A stretch of DNA of 64,000 nucleotides, taken from positions 60,427,952 to 60,491,951 of the forward strand of contig CM075941.1 in assembly GCA_038030265.1 (NCBI GenBank), written 5' to 3'. Shown one piece after another: positions 1 through 9,291 of the stretch. Origin of the DNA: Corythucha ciliata (lineage: Eukaryota > Arthropoda > Insecta > Hemiptera > Tingidae). A model generated the notes under the pieces. The model ran no database searches and was not told the DNA's origin. It saw nothing but the letters and a program-made list of their open reading frames with translations. Positions within the stretch are counted from its first letter, which is position 1. Each line of letters opens with the position of its first letter. Made by a program: the position numbers and the translations under genes.

Positions 1-640
1 CTACTTGTCCCAGAACTCCCTCAAGGTTACAGAAAGTATGTTTTTTGTTTTCCTTTCATGTCTTTCAAGTTTTGTGGGCTGAAAAATACGTGAGGATCGT
101 TTTCCGGGCTAGGCTAGCGAAACAGTCTACCGTCTTCGGGAGTTGTTTCATTTTTTGTTTTTTGCCTAAAAAACAGAACTCGCAGAATGAGAATAAAATA
201 AGTTTATTTCCGATTAACCCCCCGCACGAACCAATTGATTTTTAGCGTTCGAAGAACTCGTCGCTGGGGCGGATCCACTAGGTGGGGTAATGGGGAAAAG
301 TACCCCCTCCCCCAGGATTTCAGGAAAATTGATTTCCACGTTCATCTCCTTGTTCTTGCATCAACGTCGCACCTTTAGCCACAATTAAGTACATCGAGAG
401 AAGGGTGTCGATTTTGCAATCGGTGCCCATCTCTGATGAGGCAGTTAACAAAATGTGCACCCATTACTCCTTGACCACCTAATAAGATCAGTGAATAATA
501 ATTTATGAGGAAGGCGTTGATCATAAAAATGTATTTCGTTATCAGTGCACGTCAATGATGAGGCAATTATTTTACGTCCTTGTATTCATAGCAATGATCT
601 AGAAGAGTATAATTTGAAATGACTAGTCCGTCATTGCTTT
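1..640. other. No gene recognised
   Basis: I see no coding region, RNA gene or repeat boundary here. Short open frames exist but have no recognisable domain or splice context. A C-rich patch near 300-325 resembles a patch near 18,650-18,700, too weakly to define a repeat. Confidence 0.4.
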
Positions 641-643
641 CAC

Positions 644-1147
644 TTACAGTTGTTTCATGACTGATGTTTTTTTGTTTGTTTGTTTTTGTTTTTTTTCAGC
701 TTCACTTAAGGTCATATTACTATTGCTTGTGCAAACATGATACGTGAATTTTTGTTTTTTCCAGTCCTTGCAGGACTTTCCTTCAGCAATTGGACCAATG
801 CAATTTTTCGTAGAGTGATACCATCTATTGCAAGACTCACATTCAACCCATACAATATCAAGGCTTTTGTCATACTTCGCGCAACATGAAGGGCAAAAAT
901 TATCCAATGGCAGGGATGCAGAGAGCAATTTATCAATTAATGCTACTCTATTGGCCCCGCAAAGATTCACCCCGGTGCAACTGACGGATTTCTTGCGAAC
1001 TAACGTATAGTAGACAGTTGATGGTGCGGGACGTGCGGGTTGCTTCATAACAAAACTTGAATCTTTGCAATGGTTACTACATGAGTTTGATTCGATAGTT
1101 TGAGTGTAGTGAGGCACGTGCATTATATTAAATTTTATATTCACCAT
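644..1147 (-). CDS. PHD-finger-like zinc-binding protein fragment
   Basis: This 167-codon frame has a cysteine/histidine pattern typical of a PHD-type zinc finger in its second half: FCPSCCAKY, about 15 residues later CESCNRWYH, then KNC and FTYHVC near the end. The spacing C-x2-C ... C-x2-C-x4-H ... C fits chromatin-reader PHD fingers, which also occur at the tails of some transposon proteins. The N-terminal half is not recognisable and the C-terminus ends in lysine-rich low complexity. The methionine start is arbitrary and no splice sites were assigned. It lies downstream, on the same strand, of transposon genes at 3.2-8.6 kb, so it may be another transposon exon rather than a host gene. 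The zinc-finger pattern is seen; the origin is inference. Confidence 0.4.
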   Translation of the reverse strand: MVNIKFNIMHVPHYTQTIESNSCSNHCKDSSFVMKQPARPAPSTVYYTLVRKKSVSCTGVNLCGANRVALIDKLLSASLPLDNFCPSCCAKYDKSLDIVWVECESCNRWYHSTKNCIGPIAEGKSCKDWKKQKFTYHVCTSNSNMTLSEAEKKQKQTNKKTSVMKQL

Positions 1148-1493
1148 CGGTCACCATGATGATGAAGGACATTCAATGTCAATCGTGATCAAGAACACTC
1201 AACTTGAAATAAAAAAAACAAGAGGATTTCCAAACATTGCTTCGTGGTACGATGCCAACAATTATTGAACAATTTGCAGAAAAGATGCTTTTGGTGTGGA
1301 ACGCGCTCTTTTCGAGTTACCGATGAGAAAACCCATCAGCATTGCCCCCTCCACACATTAAGGTTCAGATCTTGATCCGCTCTTGAGTCTCACTATGCCC
1401 TCACTAATTCTCATTGCGTTAATTACCGGCAATATCACGACAAAATTCGAGAAAAAATTAAGAGCAAATATCTGCGTAATTTCAAGCCGCTTC
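1148..1493. other. Unassigned spacer
   Basis: No supported gene. It lies between the PHD-like fragment and the putative end of the Gypsy-A LTR. I see no second LTR copy here. Confidence 0.35.
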
Positions 1494-2105
1494 TGTGGTG
1501 TGGTTACGTGGGTTTTTTCCACTTGGCCACACCTTGTGATTCTTAAATTTGGGTTTGCTCGGCTCAAAAGAAATAAACTAACAACAGTTTATGATATTTA
1601 TTAACGAACTTCTTTATTGCTGAAATTTTGATCAAGGATCAATTAGTGGGGCGTCTTAAGCCAAGGGGAGAGTCAAATTGACTAACCTCTGTGTTTTCTT
1701 CTTCCGGCTTCCTTTGATTTAATGCCACTGATTGAGGGGTGGGATAGGTGTAAGAGTATGTGACTTGTGTAAGTGATGTGATTGGTGTGAGTGAGGTGAC
1801 TGGGGATGTTGACGAGTGGACGGCGAGCGAGGCGGGCTTCTCCGCGACTTCTCGGTGATCACTTTTTTTGGTGTCGACTTTTCTTGTGTTTCTCACTTCG
1901 TGTGACTCCGTTTTCTAATCTTGGCCGTGTGTGTCAGGCCGTTCTCTTCTGATATGGTGTAAGTTGACGGTGTGCTATTTCTGTGTCACTTGTCGTGTGA
2001 CTTCCGTCTTCTGGTATCATCACTATAGCGGTCCTCCTTGCCCCCGTGAAAGTTTACTCTTTCTTTTTCGTGTCTTTCTGATGTCGTGTCCGATCTAGAC
2101 TGACT

Positions 2106-2140
<35 letters not shown>

Positions 2141-2218
2141 TATCCCTACCTCTCAATCATATGAGGAGGGGATCGTTATTTTTTATAAATTTTGAAGGGA
2201 TAATTTTGACAGGTCACA
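1494..2218 (-). repeat. Probable 3' LTR of Gypsy-A
   Basis: Just downstream of the purine tract the minus strand begins TGTGACCTG, and a candidate terminus ending in CA lies about 725 bp further on. An AATAAA signal (near 1,612-1,617) sits inside, as expected for an LTR R region. There is no second LTR in the window for comparison, so the boundaries are inferred from TG...CA and the tract only. The segment includes a 30-base homopolymer and a low-complexity Ser/Thr/Pro open frame of 85 codons (1,639-1,896) that I do not consider a gene. Confidence 0.4.
2109..2138. repeat. Poly(T) homopolymer
   Basis: An uninterrupted T run of about 30 bases (A on the minus strand) inside the putative Gypsy-A LTR. 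It could be a microsatellite or the tail of a small retroposon. No target duplication was identified. Confidence 0.8.
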
Positions 2219-2526
2219 TTCCTCCCCCCTTAGCTTGTGGACTCCCGGCCACAATTAATCCATGTTTTTAATGATTCCTAATGTATTTGTTGAACTTTTG
2301 AACCTTAATACTTCAAGAAGTAGAGTAATCAATTCGTAATATAAATTCAAGACATTATTGTGAGAAAACGTCAGGTGCAAAATATTTTATGTCCGCACTG
2401 TAAAAAAATGTTGGTGTAGTACGAATGAATGCTCGGTGTAGTACGAGGTGTACTAAATGTGAATATAAAAAAAAATTAAAAAATATGAAAGAGAAGAAAG
2501 TTGATTAAAATGATTTTTAAATTATA

Positions 2527-3174
2527 TACAGGGTGTAACGGGAAAATGGGGCATAATTGAAATGGGTGATTCAACATCACATGTGGGTCAAAAATGACTA
2601 TCTGGACCATGGTCCGATTATCAACCGTTTCTGAGAAATCGCAGTTTTCCTGAATTTCGAAGCATCAGGCGTTTTCTTCAAAACTCGGTCGGTATCTTAG
2701 GAACCATTAATACAGTATCTCCAAACGAATAGAGAAAAAGCCCCGAACCAAGCAGGTCATTTGAAAGCTTAATAATTGTAGAAGTTTTTCCTGAAGTACT
2801 ACTCTTCCTCCGAGAGCTGTCAGTAAAATGACAGCTGGCTGACTGACTAGTAAGAATAGAGATATTCAAGGAAGCGGCTTTTCAGCCGAGCGTTAAGGGT
2901 GCCCAAATTTCACGAACTACCCCAACTTTACAATCATCTTAAAGGGAATTTTGTGCTCTTTCCAACGGTCCTTGAAAATTTCGTAGTATTAATGGTTGCT
3001 ATGATACCGACCGATTTTCGAAAAAAACGCCTGATGCATTGACAATCAGGAAAACTGCGATTTTCTCGGAAACGGTTAATAATCGGACCATGGTCCAGAT
3101 AGTCATTTTTGACCCACATGTGATGCAGAATCAGCCATTTCAATTATGCCCCATTTTTCCGTTACACCCTGTAT
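2527..3174. mobile_element. Foldback MITE (~650 bp) with ~200-bp inverted repeats
   Basis: The left end reads ACAGGGTGTAACGG and the right end is its near reverse complement, CCGTTACACCCTGT. The inverted similarity extends about 200 bp inward on each side; for example the stretch containing GGACCATGGTCC occurs at both ends in opposite orientation. Flanks are TATA-rich, compatible with a TA-type target duplication as in Tc1/mariner-derived MITEs. There is no coding capacity. It sits in the noncoding tail of Gypsy-A, between the integrase C-terminus and the putative LTR, so it inserted after that element. Confidence 0.8.
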
Positions 3175-3191
3175 AAATGACATTAGTTTGG

Positions 3192-4421
3192 TTAAAAAGC
3201 TAGAGGGTCGAGTCGTGTTAGTCGGGATTCGTCGTCCGGGTCTGTGTGTGGCGCCGAATTGTAGTTTTCACAATATTTTCTCGTAAATGCGGGTTTGAGG
3301 CGTTGTATGTTCACGACTTGTTTTTTACCAATTATGTCTATAATTTCGTACACGGTTTCTCCTATACGATTTGAAATTTTAAATGGTCCCTCCCAGCGCG
3401 AAGCGAATTGGTCTATTTCTCCTGGTTTACTTTTTGGTCTATAAAGATACACTAAATCCCCGAGCTTAAAAAATCGGACACTTCGTCTAGCATTGATTGT
3501 TTTAGCTCTTAGTTCCCATTTTTTTTGTGATATTTCTCTTGCATAATTTAATGCTTGTTTGTATCGTTGATGATTTTCTTCCCAATTTCCTTTTTGTTCT
3601 GTTTGATGTCCTGTTAATATAGTGTCAAGCGGTGATCGTAAATTTCGTCCGAAATGCAGGTAATTTGGGGTATATCCTGTACCGGAATGTTCTTTTATGA
3701 TTGGTCGTAGTGAGTAAGGTACTTGGTACGGCCTTACTGTAATGGGTTGGGTATTAGGTAATAGTTCTATTTTATGTTGAGTGTCCATAGAACACCCTTT
3801 ACTATCAACTGAGTTCCTCAATTCTTCGTAATCGTTATATACAGCTTCCACCAATTTTTGGGTTTCTGGGAGTGTTTTTGTAAGTTTTGATTTTATTATG
3901 TCAGTGATTGTAGGATTCGGTTGGGGATGGATTTGGATGGTAGTTAAGTGGTGACTGTTTTCTTCCCCTTCCATTATGGTTTCTTCGTCCATGAATTTTT
4001 GTCTGGAGGTTGGGTAGATTCTTGGACCATTAGTCGTCTGTGATAGTTGGCCTAGCTCGGCCATTTGAAAAATATTACCTCGTTGGGTATCGATCATGAT
4101 TGGTACTTTACTCAAGAAATCCATGCCGAGGAGTCCGTAATCTTCACCAGTTCCTTCGAGAATAGCGAAGGTGTGTGTAATAGTTTTACCAAAGAGAGTG
4201 ATATTTAAGGTTTGTTGTTTGTCAATGGGGAGACGTGAACCATCGGCCAAGCTTGCCACCCAAGAAGCAGATTCTACTGATTTCCTACTTATTATGTGTG
4301 GTAATGTGGAGGTTTGAGCTCCCGTGTCCATAACCATCGACTGGGATGTTCCTTCGATATCGGCTATTATCTTAATAACTTTTGGTTTTTTAAAATTTTC
4401 TTTGTTTGGGATGGTTTCCAT
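3192..4421 (-). CDS. pol: Gypsy-A pol remnant: aspartic protease fused by deletion to integrase C-terminus
   Basis: The 409-codon frame overlaps the gag end by 55 nt in the -1 frame. Residues ~20-110 are a retropepsin domain with the catalytic triad in MDTGAQTS and a GLLGMDF motif. Residues ~190-245 match the linker entering RT. The frame then jumps, after PYSLRPIIKEH, directly to TGYTPNYLHFGRNLRSP, the end of the integrase core, and continues through a GPY/F-like module (GDLVYLYRP, WEGPFKIS, VNIQRLKP) to a natural stop. Essentially all of RT, RNase H and most of integrase is therefore absent, yet the frame is kept open. The protein would have protease but no polymerase activity. Expression, if any, would depend on the frameshift site upstream. 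Confidence 0.8.
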   Translation of the reverse strand: METIPNKENFKKPKVIKIIADIEGTSQSMVMDTGAQTSTLPHIISRKSVESASWVASLADGSRLPIDKQQTLNITLFGKTITHTFAILEGTGEDYGLLGMDFLSKVPIMIDTQRGNIFQMAELGQLSQTTNGPRIYPTSRQKFMDEETIMEGEENSHHLTTIQIHPQPNPTITDIIKSKLTKTLPETQKLVEAVYNDYEELRNSVDSKGCSMDTQHKIELLPNTQPITVRPYQVPYSLRPIIKEHSGTGYTPNYLHFGRNLRSPLDTILTGHQTEQKGNWEENHQRYKQALNYAREISQKKWELRAKTINARRSVRFFKLGDLVYLYRPKSKPGEIDQFASRWEGPFKISNRIGETVYEIIDIIGKKQVVNIQRLKPAFTRKYCENYNSAPHTDPDDESRLTRLDPLAF

Positions 4422-5500
4422 AGTTCTACTCTGTTTGACATAAGGTGGTGTTTTGTTTCATAATCTCGAAATTTCCTACACTCTTCTTTGGTGTGATTAT
4501 TGAATCCACAGAAACTACATTTATTGGGTAGTCTGTGTTTTTGACAATCCACTGGATAGTGATCGAGGGATCTACAAAATAAACAGGGGGATTGGGGTTT
4601 AGAATGAGAATCCTGTCGTCTATCTTTAAAGTTTCTGTCTGTTGTACAATTTCTTTTTAAGTGACCCGACTGATTACATTTGAAACATCGTGGTTCATGA
4701 GTGTAATTTTGCCCATCCTTTTCCGAGGTTTTATAATAATTCTCTCGACTGTGATTAGCAAGGTGAAACAGTGGGGGTAATGGATCGTCTATTTTGTTTT
4801 GCTGTTTTCCAAATTTCTCGGCCTTTCGGATAGCTTCTTCTAAAGTCTCCGGCTCTATGGCCGCTATCATGCTTGCTTTCTCTCCTGATAAACCCGCTAA
4901 GAATGCGTGTAAAGCTCTTTGCTCGATTGCCTGTCTCCTAGCTAAGCCTGGTTGTACCGCTTCTAGAGGAGTTAGGGAGCATTCTGCTAATTTTAAAATT
5001 TTCTCCGCAAAATTCCTAGGGGATTCATCTAAACCTTGCTTCGCGGCAAACAATTGTCGCATCGCTTCTTCTGGACTCATCGTCTTATCGAATCGTTTAA
5101 TGAGTGCCTGTTTAATTTGTTCGTAATTTATATCACCATCCCATCTGTCTCGTAAATTTAGAAAATATTCCAAAGCTCCCCGTTTTAATTTTATTTGCAG
5201 AAGTTGAATTCTCTGTCTCTCCGACAAATCCAGACATATTCCGTCCATTAATGAGAAAAATTGTTTCATTGTGGTTTTATCCCTCGCCTCAGGATCCCAG
5301 GGTTCTATCGACTGGACTATAATTGGGGATACGATTTGTTGGAATTGTGGTTGGGACTGGGTTCTGACGTTTTGTGTGGCTATTTCAATTAATGGTCGGA
5401 TTGCTTCCGTGAATCCATCGACCATTGCTCGACTTTCATTAGTCGGTTGAGACTGGGCCTGAGCGGATAAGGTGCGAGTGACAGGAGGACTTCGGGGCAT
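4367..5500 (-). CDS. gag: Gypsy-A gag polyprotein (capsid-nucleocapsid)
   Basis: The 377-aa frame starts with MPRSPPV. Residues ~65-200 resemble a retrotransposon capsid domain (WDPEARDKTTMKQF, LLQIKLKRGALEYF, IKRFD, LHAFLAGLSGEKAS). The C-terminal part has three zinc knuckles: CFKCNQSGHLKRNC (CCHC), CLFCRSLDHYPVDC and CSFCGFNNHTKEEC. Three knuckles is more than the one or two usual for Ty3/Gypsy. The product would form virus-like particles and bind element RNA. The frame has no internal stop, so it is young or still selected. It ends in the overlap holding the frameshift heptamer. No LTR precedes it. Confidence 0.85.
   Translation of the reverse strand: MPRSPPVTRTLSAQAQSQPTNESRAMVDGFTEAIRPLIEIATQNVRTQSQPQFQQIVSPIIVQSIEPWDPEARDKTTMKQFFSLMDGICLDLSERQRIQLLQIKLKRGALEYFLNLRDRWDGDINYEQIKQALIKRFDKTMSPEEAMRQLFAAKQGLDESPRNFAEKILKLAECSLTPLEAVQPGLARRQAIEQRALHAFLAGLSGEKASMIAAIEPETLEEAIRKAEKFGKQQNKIDDPLPPLFHLANHSRENYYKTSEKDGQNYTHEPRCFKCNQSGHLKRNCTTDRNFKDRRQDSHSKPQSPCLFCRSLDHYPVDCQKHRLPNKCSFCGFNNHTKEECRKFRDYETKHHLMSNRVELWKPSQTKKILKNQKLLR
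4388..4394 (-). promoter_or_regulatory. Candidate -1 ribosomal frameshift site T TTA AAA (gag to pol)
   Basis: In the gag reading frame the codons ATT TTA AAA AAC place the heptamer T TTA AAA exactly in the X XXY YYZ register. It lies 18 nt before the gag stop and inside the gag/pol overlap. A one-base backward slip enters the protease frame. This is the canonical architecture for -1 programmed frameshifting in retroelements. I did not fold the downstream stimulatory structure. Confidence 0.65.
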
Positions 5501-5529
5501 GATCTCTATTAGGATTGCTATTTTTCCAG

Positions 5530-5871
5530 TTATCAGCTACAGCCAACCTGTACTTTAAAGCTTGCTTTTTTAAGAACCCTTTAGTCCTTTTCAAAGAGTC
5601 AAAGTAATGCAACTTTTTATGGGCAAAGTCAAGAACGAGGAGCATCCAATGATTACATTCGTGTAGGGGGGACTAGAATGATAGGTTTGTCAGGAACAGA
5701 TACCTTCATGTCGGACCAATACATCATGCTCTTCTCAAAGAAATGTCCACCTACAAAGCATCTGTACGCATACGCAGTCGCACTATTTTCTTCGATAAGT
5801 AATTGCAATGATATGTCGATGACATCTTCTGCTACGTACTCACCCGGAGATAGAGTTTGCAGTAGGAACAA
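5530..5871 (-). pseudogene. Ulp1-like C48 cysteine protease domain fragment
   Basis: The upstream part reads TLSPGEYVAEDVIDISLQLL ... WSDMKVSVPDKPIILVP, the start of a Ulp1/SENP fold. After a one-base frame change near 5,650 the sequence continues with HWMLLVLDF and LHYFDSL, which hold the catalytic His and Asp and the beta-hairpin typical of C48 peptidases. The segment with the catalytic Cys is missing because sequence changes to Gypsy-A gag near 5,530. C48 domains remove SUMO/ubiquitin-like modifiers in host enzymes and are also carried by several transposon groups. Lying just downstream of a transposase on the same strand suggests a transposon-borne copy. Confidence 0.65.
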
Positions 5872-6453
5872 AGGAAATTATATTTTTGAACGTTAGCAAA
5901 TGTATATTGTACTACACAAAAATCCTTTGAGGAATTAACGAGGGTTTGCCGGTCTATGCGTTGAGAAATCTGGTCAGTTCTGCTTTTCACCATATCAGCA
6001 GAAGCAGTTAATTTTAGGTGTTTATCTACATTAGCTTTGGACGCAGAAAGCAGTCTTTCAAAGCACGAGCCTGATAAGTAAAGTGCTTTTTTTCTAGGTT
6101 CACGTTTACTCCAAGATTTTACTCCTGGCAAATTGAAAGAATTTTCAGGTAATGACGTATCATCATTTACGTTTGTCGGGGAAATGTTGTATTCATTATT
6201 TGAGATCGCTTGATTTTTTTTTAGACTTAGTCAACTCGTTTCCAACGTTAGGGGACGAGACGACAGAACCTGTAATTAAGGTGTCAACGCTTATTTGTTT
6301 AACATCGGGGACAGAAGCAATTGCCTCAGAATGATTTATGGACGGCGTGAGATCAGGAAGAATTTTCGTAACTTTTACGTCAGAATTGGTAACTGCCTTT
6401 ATCTTCCTTTTTTTCCCTAGAGAGGCACATCTTTCACTTGGAATTTTAAGCAA
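5832..6453 (-). pseudogene. Broken coding segment between transposase and C48 domain
   Basis: Two short minus-strand frames (6,196-6,453 and 5,832-6,131) carry lysine/serine-rich, non-repetitive protein sequence without a recognisable domain, for example PGVKSWSKREPRKKALYLSGSC. They lie between the transposase-like frame and the C48 fragment and probably are the linker of one original polyprotein now split by frame breaks. Continuity with neighbours is inferred from position and strand only. Confidence 0.35.
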
Positions 6454-6615
6454 TATTTGTTTGGCCTAACTAGAGGACAAATCCTTGGTTATTTCCAAAA
6501 ACCTGTCAATTCGCAAGTTCTTCTCGTGTTGTAAGACAGAATTCTTCATTAAATCCAAATATTTTTCAACAGCAGCGTTGCTTTCATGCGCTACGCGTGA
6601 TGATTTCCTCACTTT

Positions 6616-7854
6616 TTAAACAACAACTTTTGACCACATGCCAGTGTAGGGCAAGTACTTGTTCAGTATTATTTCTGCAAGACGCGGGTAATTAAGTTCG
6701 TTTCGCTCAGTGAATGAGAAACCACCCTTCGGGGGAGGGGTAGATTTCACGACAGAATTAGCAGATGGAAGTATTTTTTTACCCATATTGTAAAAATGAC
6801 GTGACAAATACATAGGAGCGTCAGGGGAGACTTCGTCTTTAAGAGAAACACATGAGTCGATGACATCATCGACTTTACCGCGCATCTCTTCGAAATCTTT
6901 GGTCGCAAGCCGGTTGAAAGATACAAAGAAATGTTCGGTCTTATGAGTGCTAAGGAGAACGATGAAGTAATCGAAAAGCATGGACCCCAGTTCTTGTAAT
7001 GTAGTAGCGTGCATTGGCAGTGTCGTGAGGCTGACTACAACTTTTCGGAATTTAGGTGGCACTTGAAGTCGCGAAACATCATTGGATGTTGTTTTCACGA
7101 AATGAGAACAACAGAGGCTTAGAACGACTCTATAACTGAAATAATTGACTTCCTTCCCGTCAGCAAATTTAAAACATGCATTCAGGTACTCAGCTGTTCT
7201 ACTTTCATTCCATGAAAGTAGAACAGCTTTTATAATAGCCAGACTCCAGTCCGTGACGACGACATTGACCAGGTTGGATATTTTTTCTGGCTTCACCCAA
7301 TCAGCGAAGGGCAAAAGCCATTTACTTATTTGACAGGCAAAGTGAATACTAGATACGTACTCCGTCAGTGGGCATATAATGCTACTCTGTTTCGCATACA
7401 AGTGAGCCTTAAAGACACAAACGTAATAACGTAATTTTTTGTTGTTCCAGTAGCTTAATCTGTTGTTTCTTACACACGAGCCTGTGACATCGATGCTCAC
7501 AACTAGCTTGCTTCCCTGTTCTTTTCTATTTTTTTTAGCTGCTTCCAGTTGCTGTGTACCGTGCTTAACACATTCCAACGGTTCCCCTACTAAACGAATG
7601 TACAAATTGTCTTTCTGGGAACGAAGACCCAAAATGGCACTAAATGTGAAGTCCTTATGCAAGTCGTTTTCAGCTTTCGCCTCTTGCTTAACCTTTCGGA
7701 AAACATTACTAGATGTGACACCCTGCAGGTGTCCTTTCTGCAACAGATCATCTTTAGCATTTATAATTTCCTGCGGCCTACCCAAAAAAGGAGTTGTATG
7801 AAGTAGAACTTCTTTCAACTTTTTCCTAGCATCCCCTTTAATGTGGTGAGTCAA
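6616..7854 (-). CDS. Unclassified DDE/MULE-like transposase-type protein
   Basis: A 412-codon uninterrupted frame. The central part resembles a MULE-type RNase H-fold core: KLVVSIDVTGS (candidate first Asp), a beta-rich stretch YYVCVFKAHLY, an amphipathic segment with H (SSIHFACQISKWL), then NVVVTDWSLAIIKAVLLSWN (candidate second Asp, like the vvTD.s.al..A pattern of MULE cores), and a C/H-rich stretch LCCSHFVK. I could not place the third acidic residue with confidence. Upstream a short conserved-looking N-terminal block (8,246-8,643) and downstream a C48 fragment lie on the same strand, consistent with a transposon encoding transposase plus Ulp1-like protease. No terminal inverted repeats were found. 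The superfamily is uncertain. Confidence 0.5.
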   Translation of the reverse strand: MTHHIKGDARKKLKEVLLHTTPFLGRPQEIINAKDDLLQKGHLQGVTSSNVFRKVKQEAKAENDLHKDFTFSAILGLRSQKDNLYIRLVGEPLECVKHGTQQLEAAKKNRKEQGSKLVVSIDVTGSCVRNNRLSYWNNKKLRYYVCVFKAHLYAKQSSIICPLTEYVSSIHFACQISKWLLPFADWVKPEKISNLVNVVVTDWSLAIIKAVLLSWNESRTAEYLNACFKFADGKEVNYFSYRVVLSLCCSHFVKTTSNDVSRLQVPPKFRKVVVSLTTLPMHATTLQELGSMLFDYFIVLLSTHKTEHFFVSFNRLATKDFEEMRGKVDDVIDSCVSLKDEVSPDAPMYLSRHFYNMGKKILPSANSVVKSTPPPKGGFSFTERNELNYPRLAEIILNKYLPYTGMWSKVVV

Positions 7855-8245
7855 TTTTACAATCCCGTGACTAGGGCTTACATCCTACTTATTCGTAAAT
7901 ACGACAAGTCTCTTCGATAGCAATTCGATGACGTACTAGCGGCAGTCATCTAAAGGACAATAGAAGTATATTACGTGTTTTGTTCGACGAGTCTTGGAAC
8001 GTTAAACATTTACGACGCAGGGGATATTTTGATCGATAACAATATGTCGGATAGTATTGGGGTAGTTGGACTGTAAATTGAAAGAACCTTTCTCCAAAAA
8101 TTTTTATTTTTGTTCATCAGAATATACGACTTCAAACAAAGTTATTCTCGACTTTTTAGTCGTAGTCTTTGACTCGCAAGCCGAAAAATGACTTATTTTA
8201 ACATGATCCTCAATACACACTTCTGGGAACTCAAAAATAGACAAA
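7855..8245. other. Noncoding gap between transposon coding blocks
   Basis: No open frame of note on either strand. It may be an intron or decayed sequence joining the N-terminal block at 8,246-8,643 with the transposase-like frame. No convincing donor/acceptor pair was identified. Confidence 0.3.
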
Positions 8246-8643
8246 CTACATATTTACTAAGTCACCACCTAAATGAACATTCCTACTGAGCGAATCTAAA
8301 CAACTGGATGACTCCGCTACTTTCAGATTTGCAATGACCATCTCACACCCTAACCCAGCAAAATCACTTGATTCGTAATCAACAACAGCGGAAATTCCCT
8401 CTGACGGAGCAACGGGTGTAATGGATTCGTGGGCCGCAATCGCTGAGCAAGAAGATAAATTACGCTCTTGGATCCAACATTGAACATTCTTAACCACAAC
8501 CTTCCCATTGTTGTACAAATCAAGTATTTTCCGCGAAAACAGTCTTTCTTGGGTTTTTCGACGAACTCGATTCTTTGGTTCCGTAGCAAATTTCGACTAC
8601 GAAATATTTCTTCGGCTACTTTTTCACTAATAGTGTGCGACAT
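8246..8643 (-). pseudogene. N-terminal block of a transposon protein (broken)
   Basis: Two overlapping minus-strand frames give one plausible protein block: MSHTISEKVAEEIFRSRNLL ... EKPKKDCFRGKYL, then in the other frame NGKVVVKNVQCWIQERNLSS. The switch at about 8,515 implies a single-base lesion. The composition (basic, then CW motif) would fit a DNA-binding N-terminus, but I do not recognise the family. It precedes the transposase-like frame on the same strand. Confidence 0.3.
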
Positions 8644-8721
8644 GACGAGGGGAGCCCACGATCAAAAACGAAGACACCGAAGAGAGCGACCTAGAGTGAT
8701 TCTCGACAGGCCCACTGCTCA

Positions 8722-9291
8722 TCAGGAGGTCCTCAAAGAGCTACAGCCACGGCAACGCTTCGACCTGGCGAATTTCACTTTCCCCCTCGCGACTATCAAG
8801 CCAAAATACCTATTTCGACTGAGAAGTTCAAAAACCGCCCCTGGGTTACGTGGAAATACTTCCCCGTACATTTCATGCATTTTTTTAATATTTAGCTCTT
8901 CCGGCCAGTTCATTCTGCTCTTATTAAGACAGTAATGGCTCAACCTTCCTTAGAAAGATTTGATGTGAGCCAGTTTCCTCGGGAATTTTGCTGGGGCGAG
9001 TTTTGTGCAGGCCTCTTTTGTCCTTGGGGGCTGCACCTGTTTCTTTGAGACAGTTCTCCACAATCTGTTCTCTGCAATCGTTGAGAAGATTGAAATTCTG
9101 AATAATGGCATTTCCATGATTTCAAAGTACCGATACCGGCGGCAGTTACAGGGAGGTCCAGTCTCGTGCCCCTGGGTTCTCATCTTTTTCCCCACATCTT
9201 TCAACCTGCCTGTGATTTTACGTTTTTTCGTTGAACCGGGAACAGGCTCGCCGCCTCGACTCGAGCACAAGAAACACTGACAAAAACTCAC
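8722..9291 (-). pseudogene. Arthropod transposon-type 'SHY-motif' protein, frameshifted
   Basis: Reading the minus strand across two frame changes gives a coherent pattern: KKRKITGRLKDVGKKMRTQG, a CNCRRYRYFE cysteine block, a helical stretch (AIIQNFNLLNDCREQIV), a basic RGLHKTRPSKI block, HIKSF, then SHYCLNKSRMNWPEELNIKK. To my recollection the order Cys block - HI.SF - SHY - LNI..MY recurs in many uncharacterised arthropod repeat proteins. The same SHY block occurs at 27,176-27,493 (PRIESHYLRAQTTREYIEGG). The function is unknown. Frame breaks near 8,945 and 9,115 make it a pseudogene. Confidence 0.45.

Larger units (their letters stand above)
1494..5530 (-). mobile_element. Gypsy-A: Ty3/Gypsy LTR retrotransposon, internally deleted, 5' truncated
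   Basis: In minus-strand order the element shows gag (three zinc knuckles), aspartic protease, the first residues of the RT region, an in-frame deletion, the integrase C-terminus, a noncoding tail holding a MITE, a purine-rich tract (AGGGGGGAGG) near 2,220-2,230, and a sequence that can be read as a 3' LTR. No 5' LTR or primer-binding site is seen upstream of gag: the sequence changes near 5,530 to a C48 protease coding fragment. Without RT and RNase H it cannot mobilise itself. The family call rests on gene order and the DTG protease; the ends are approximate. Confidence 0.75.

Noticed and set aside
1639..1896. An 85-codon Ser/Thr-rich protein
   Set aside because: Low complexity, lies in the putative LTR, no domain or splice evidence.
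5439..5645. A separate small gene overlapping the gag start
   Set aside because: Its first half is the C48 His/Asp region in frame with the upstream fragment; the rest is Gypsy-A gag leader read out of frame.
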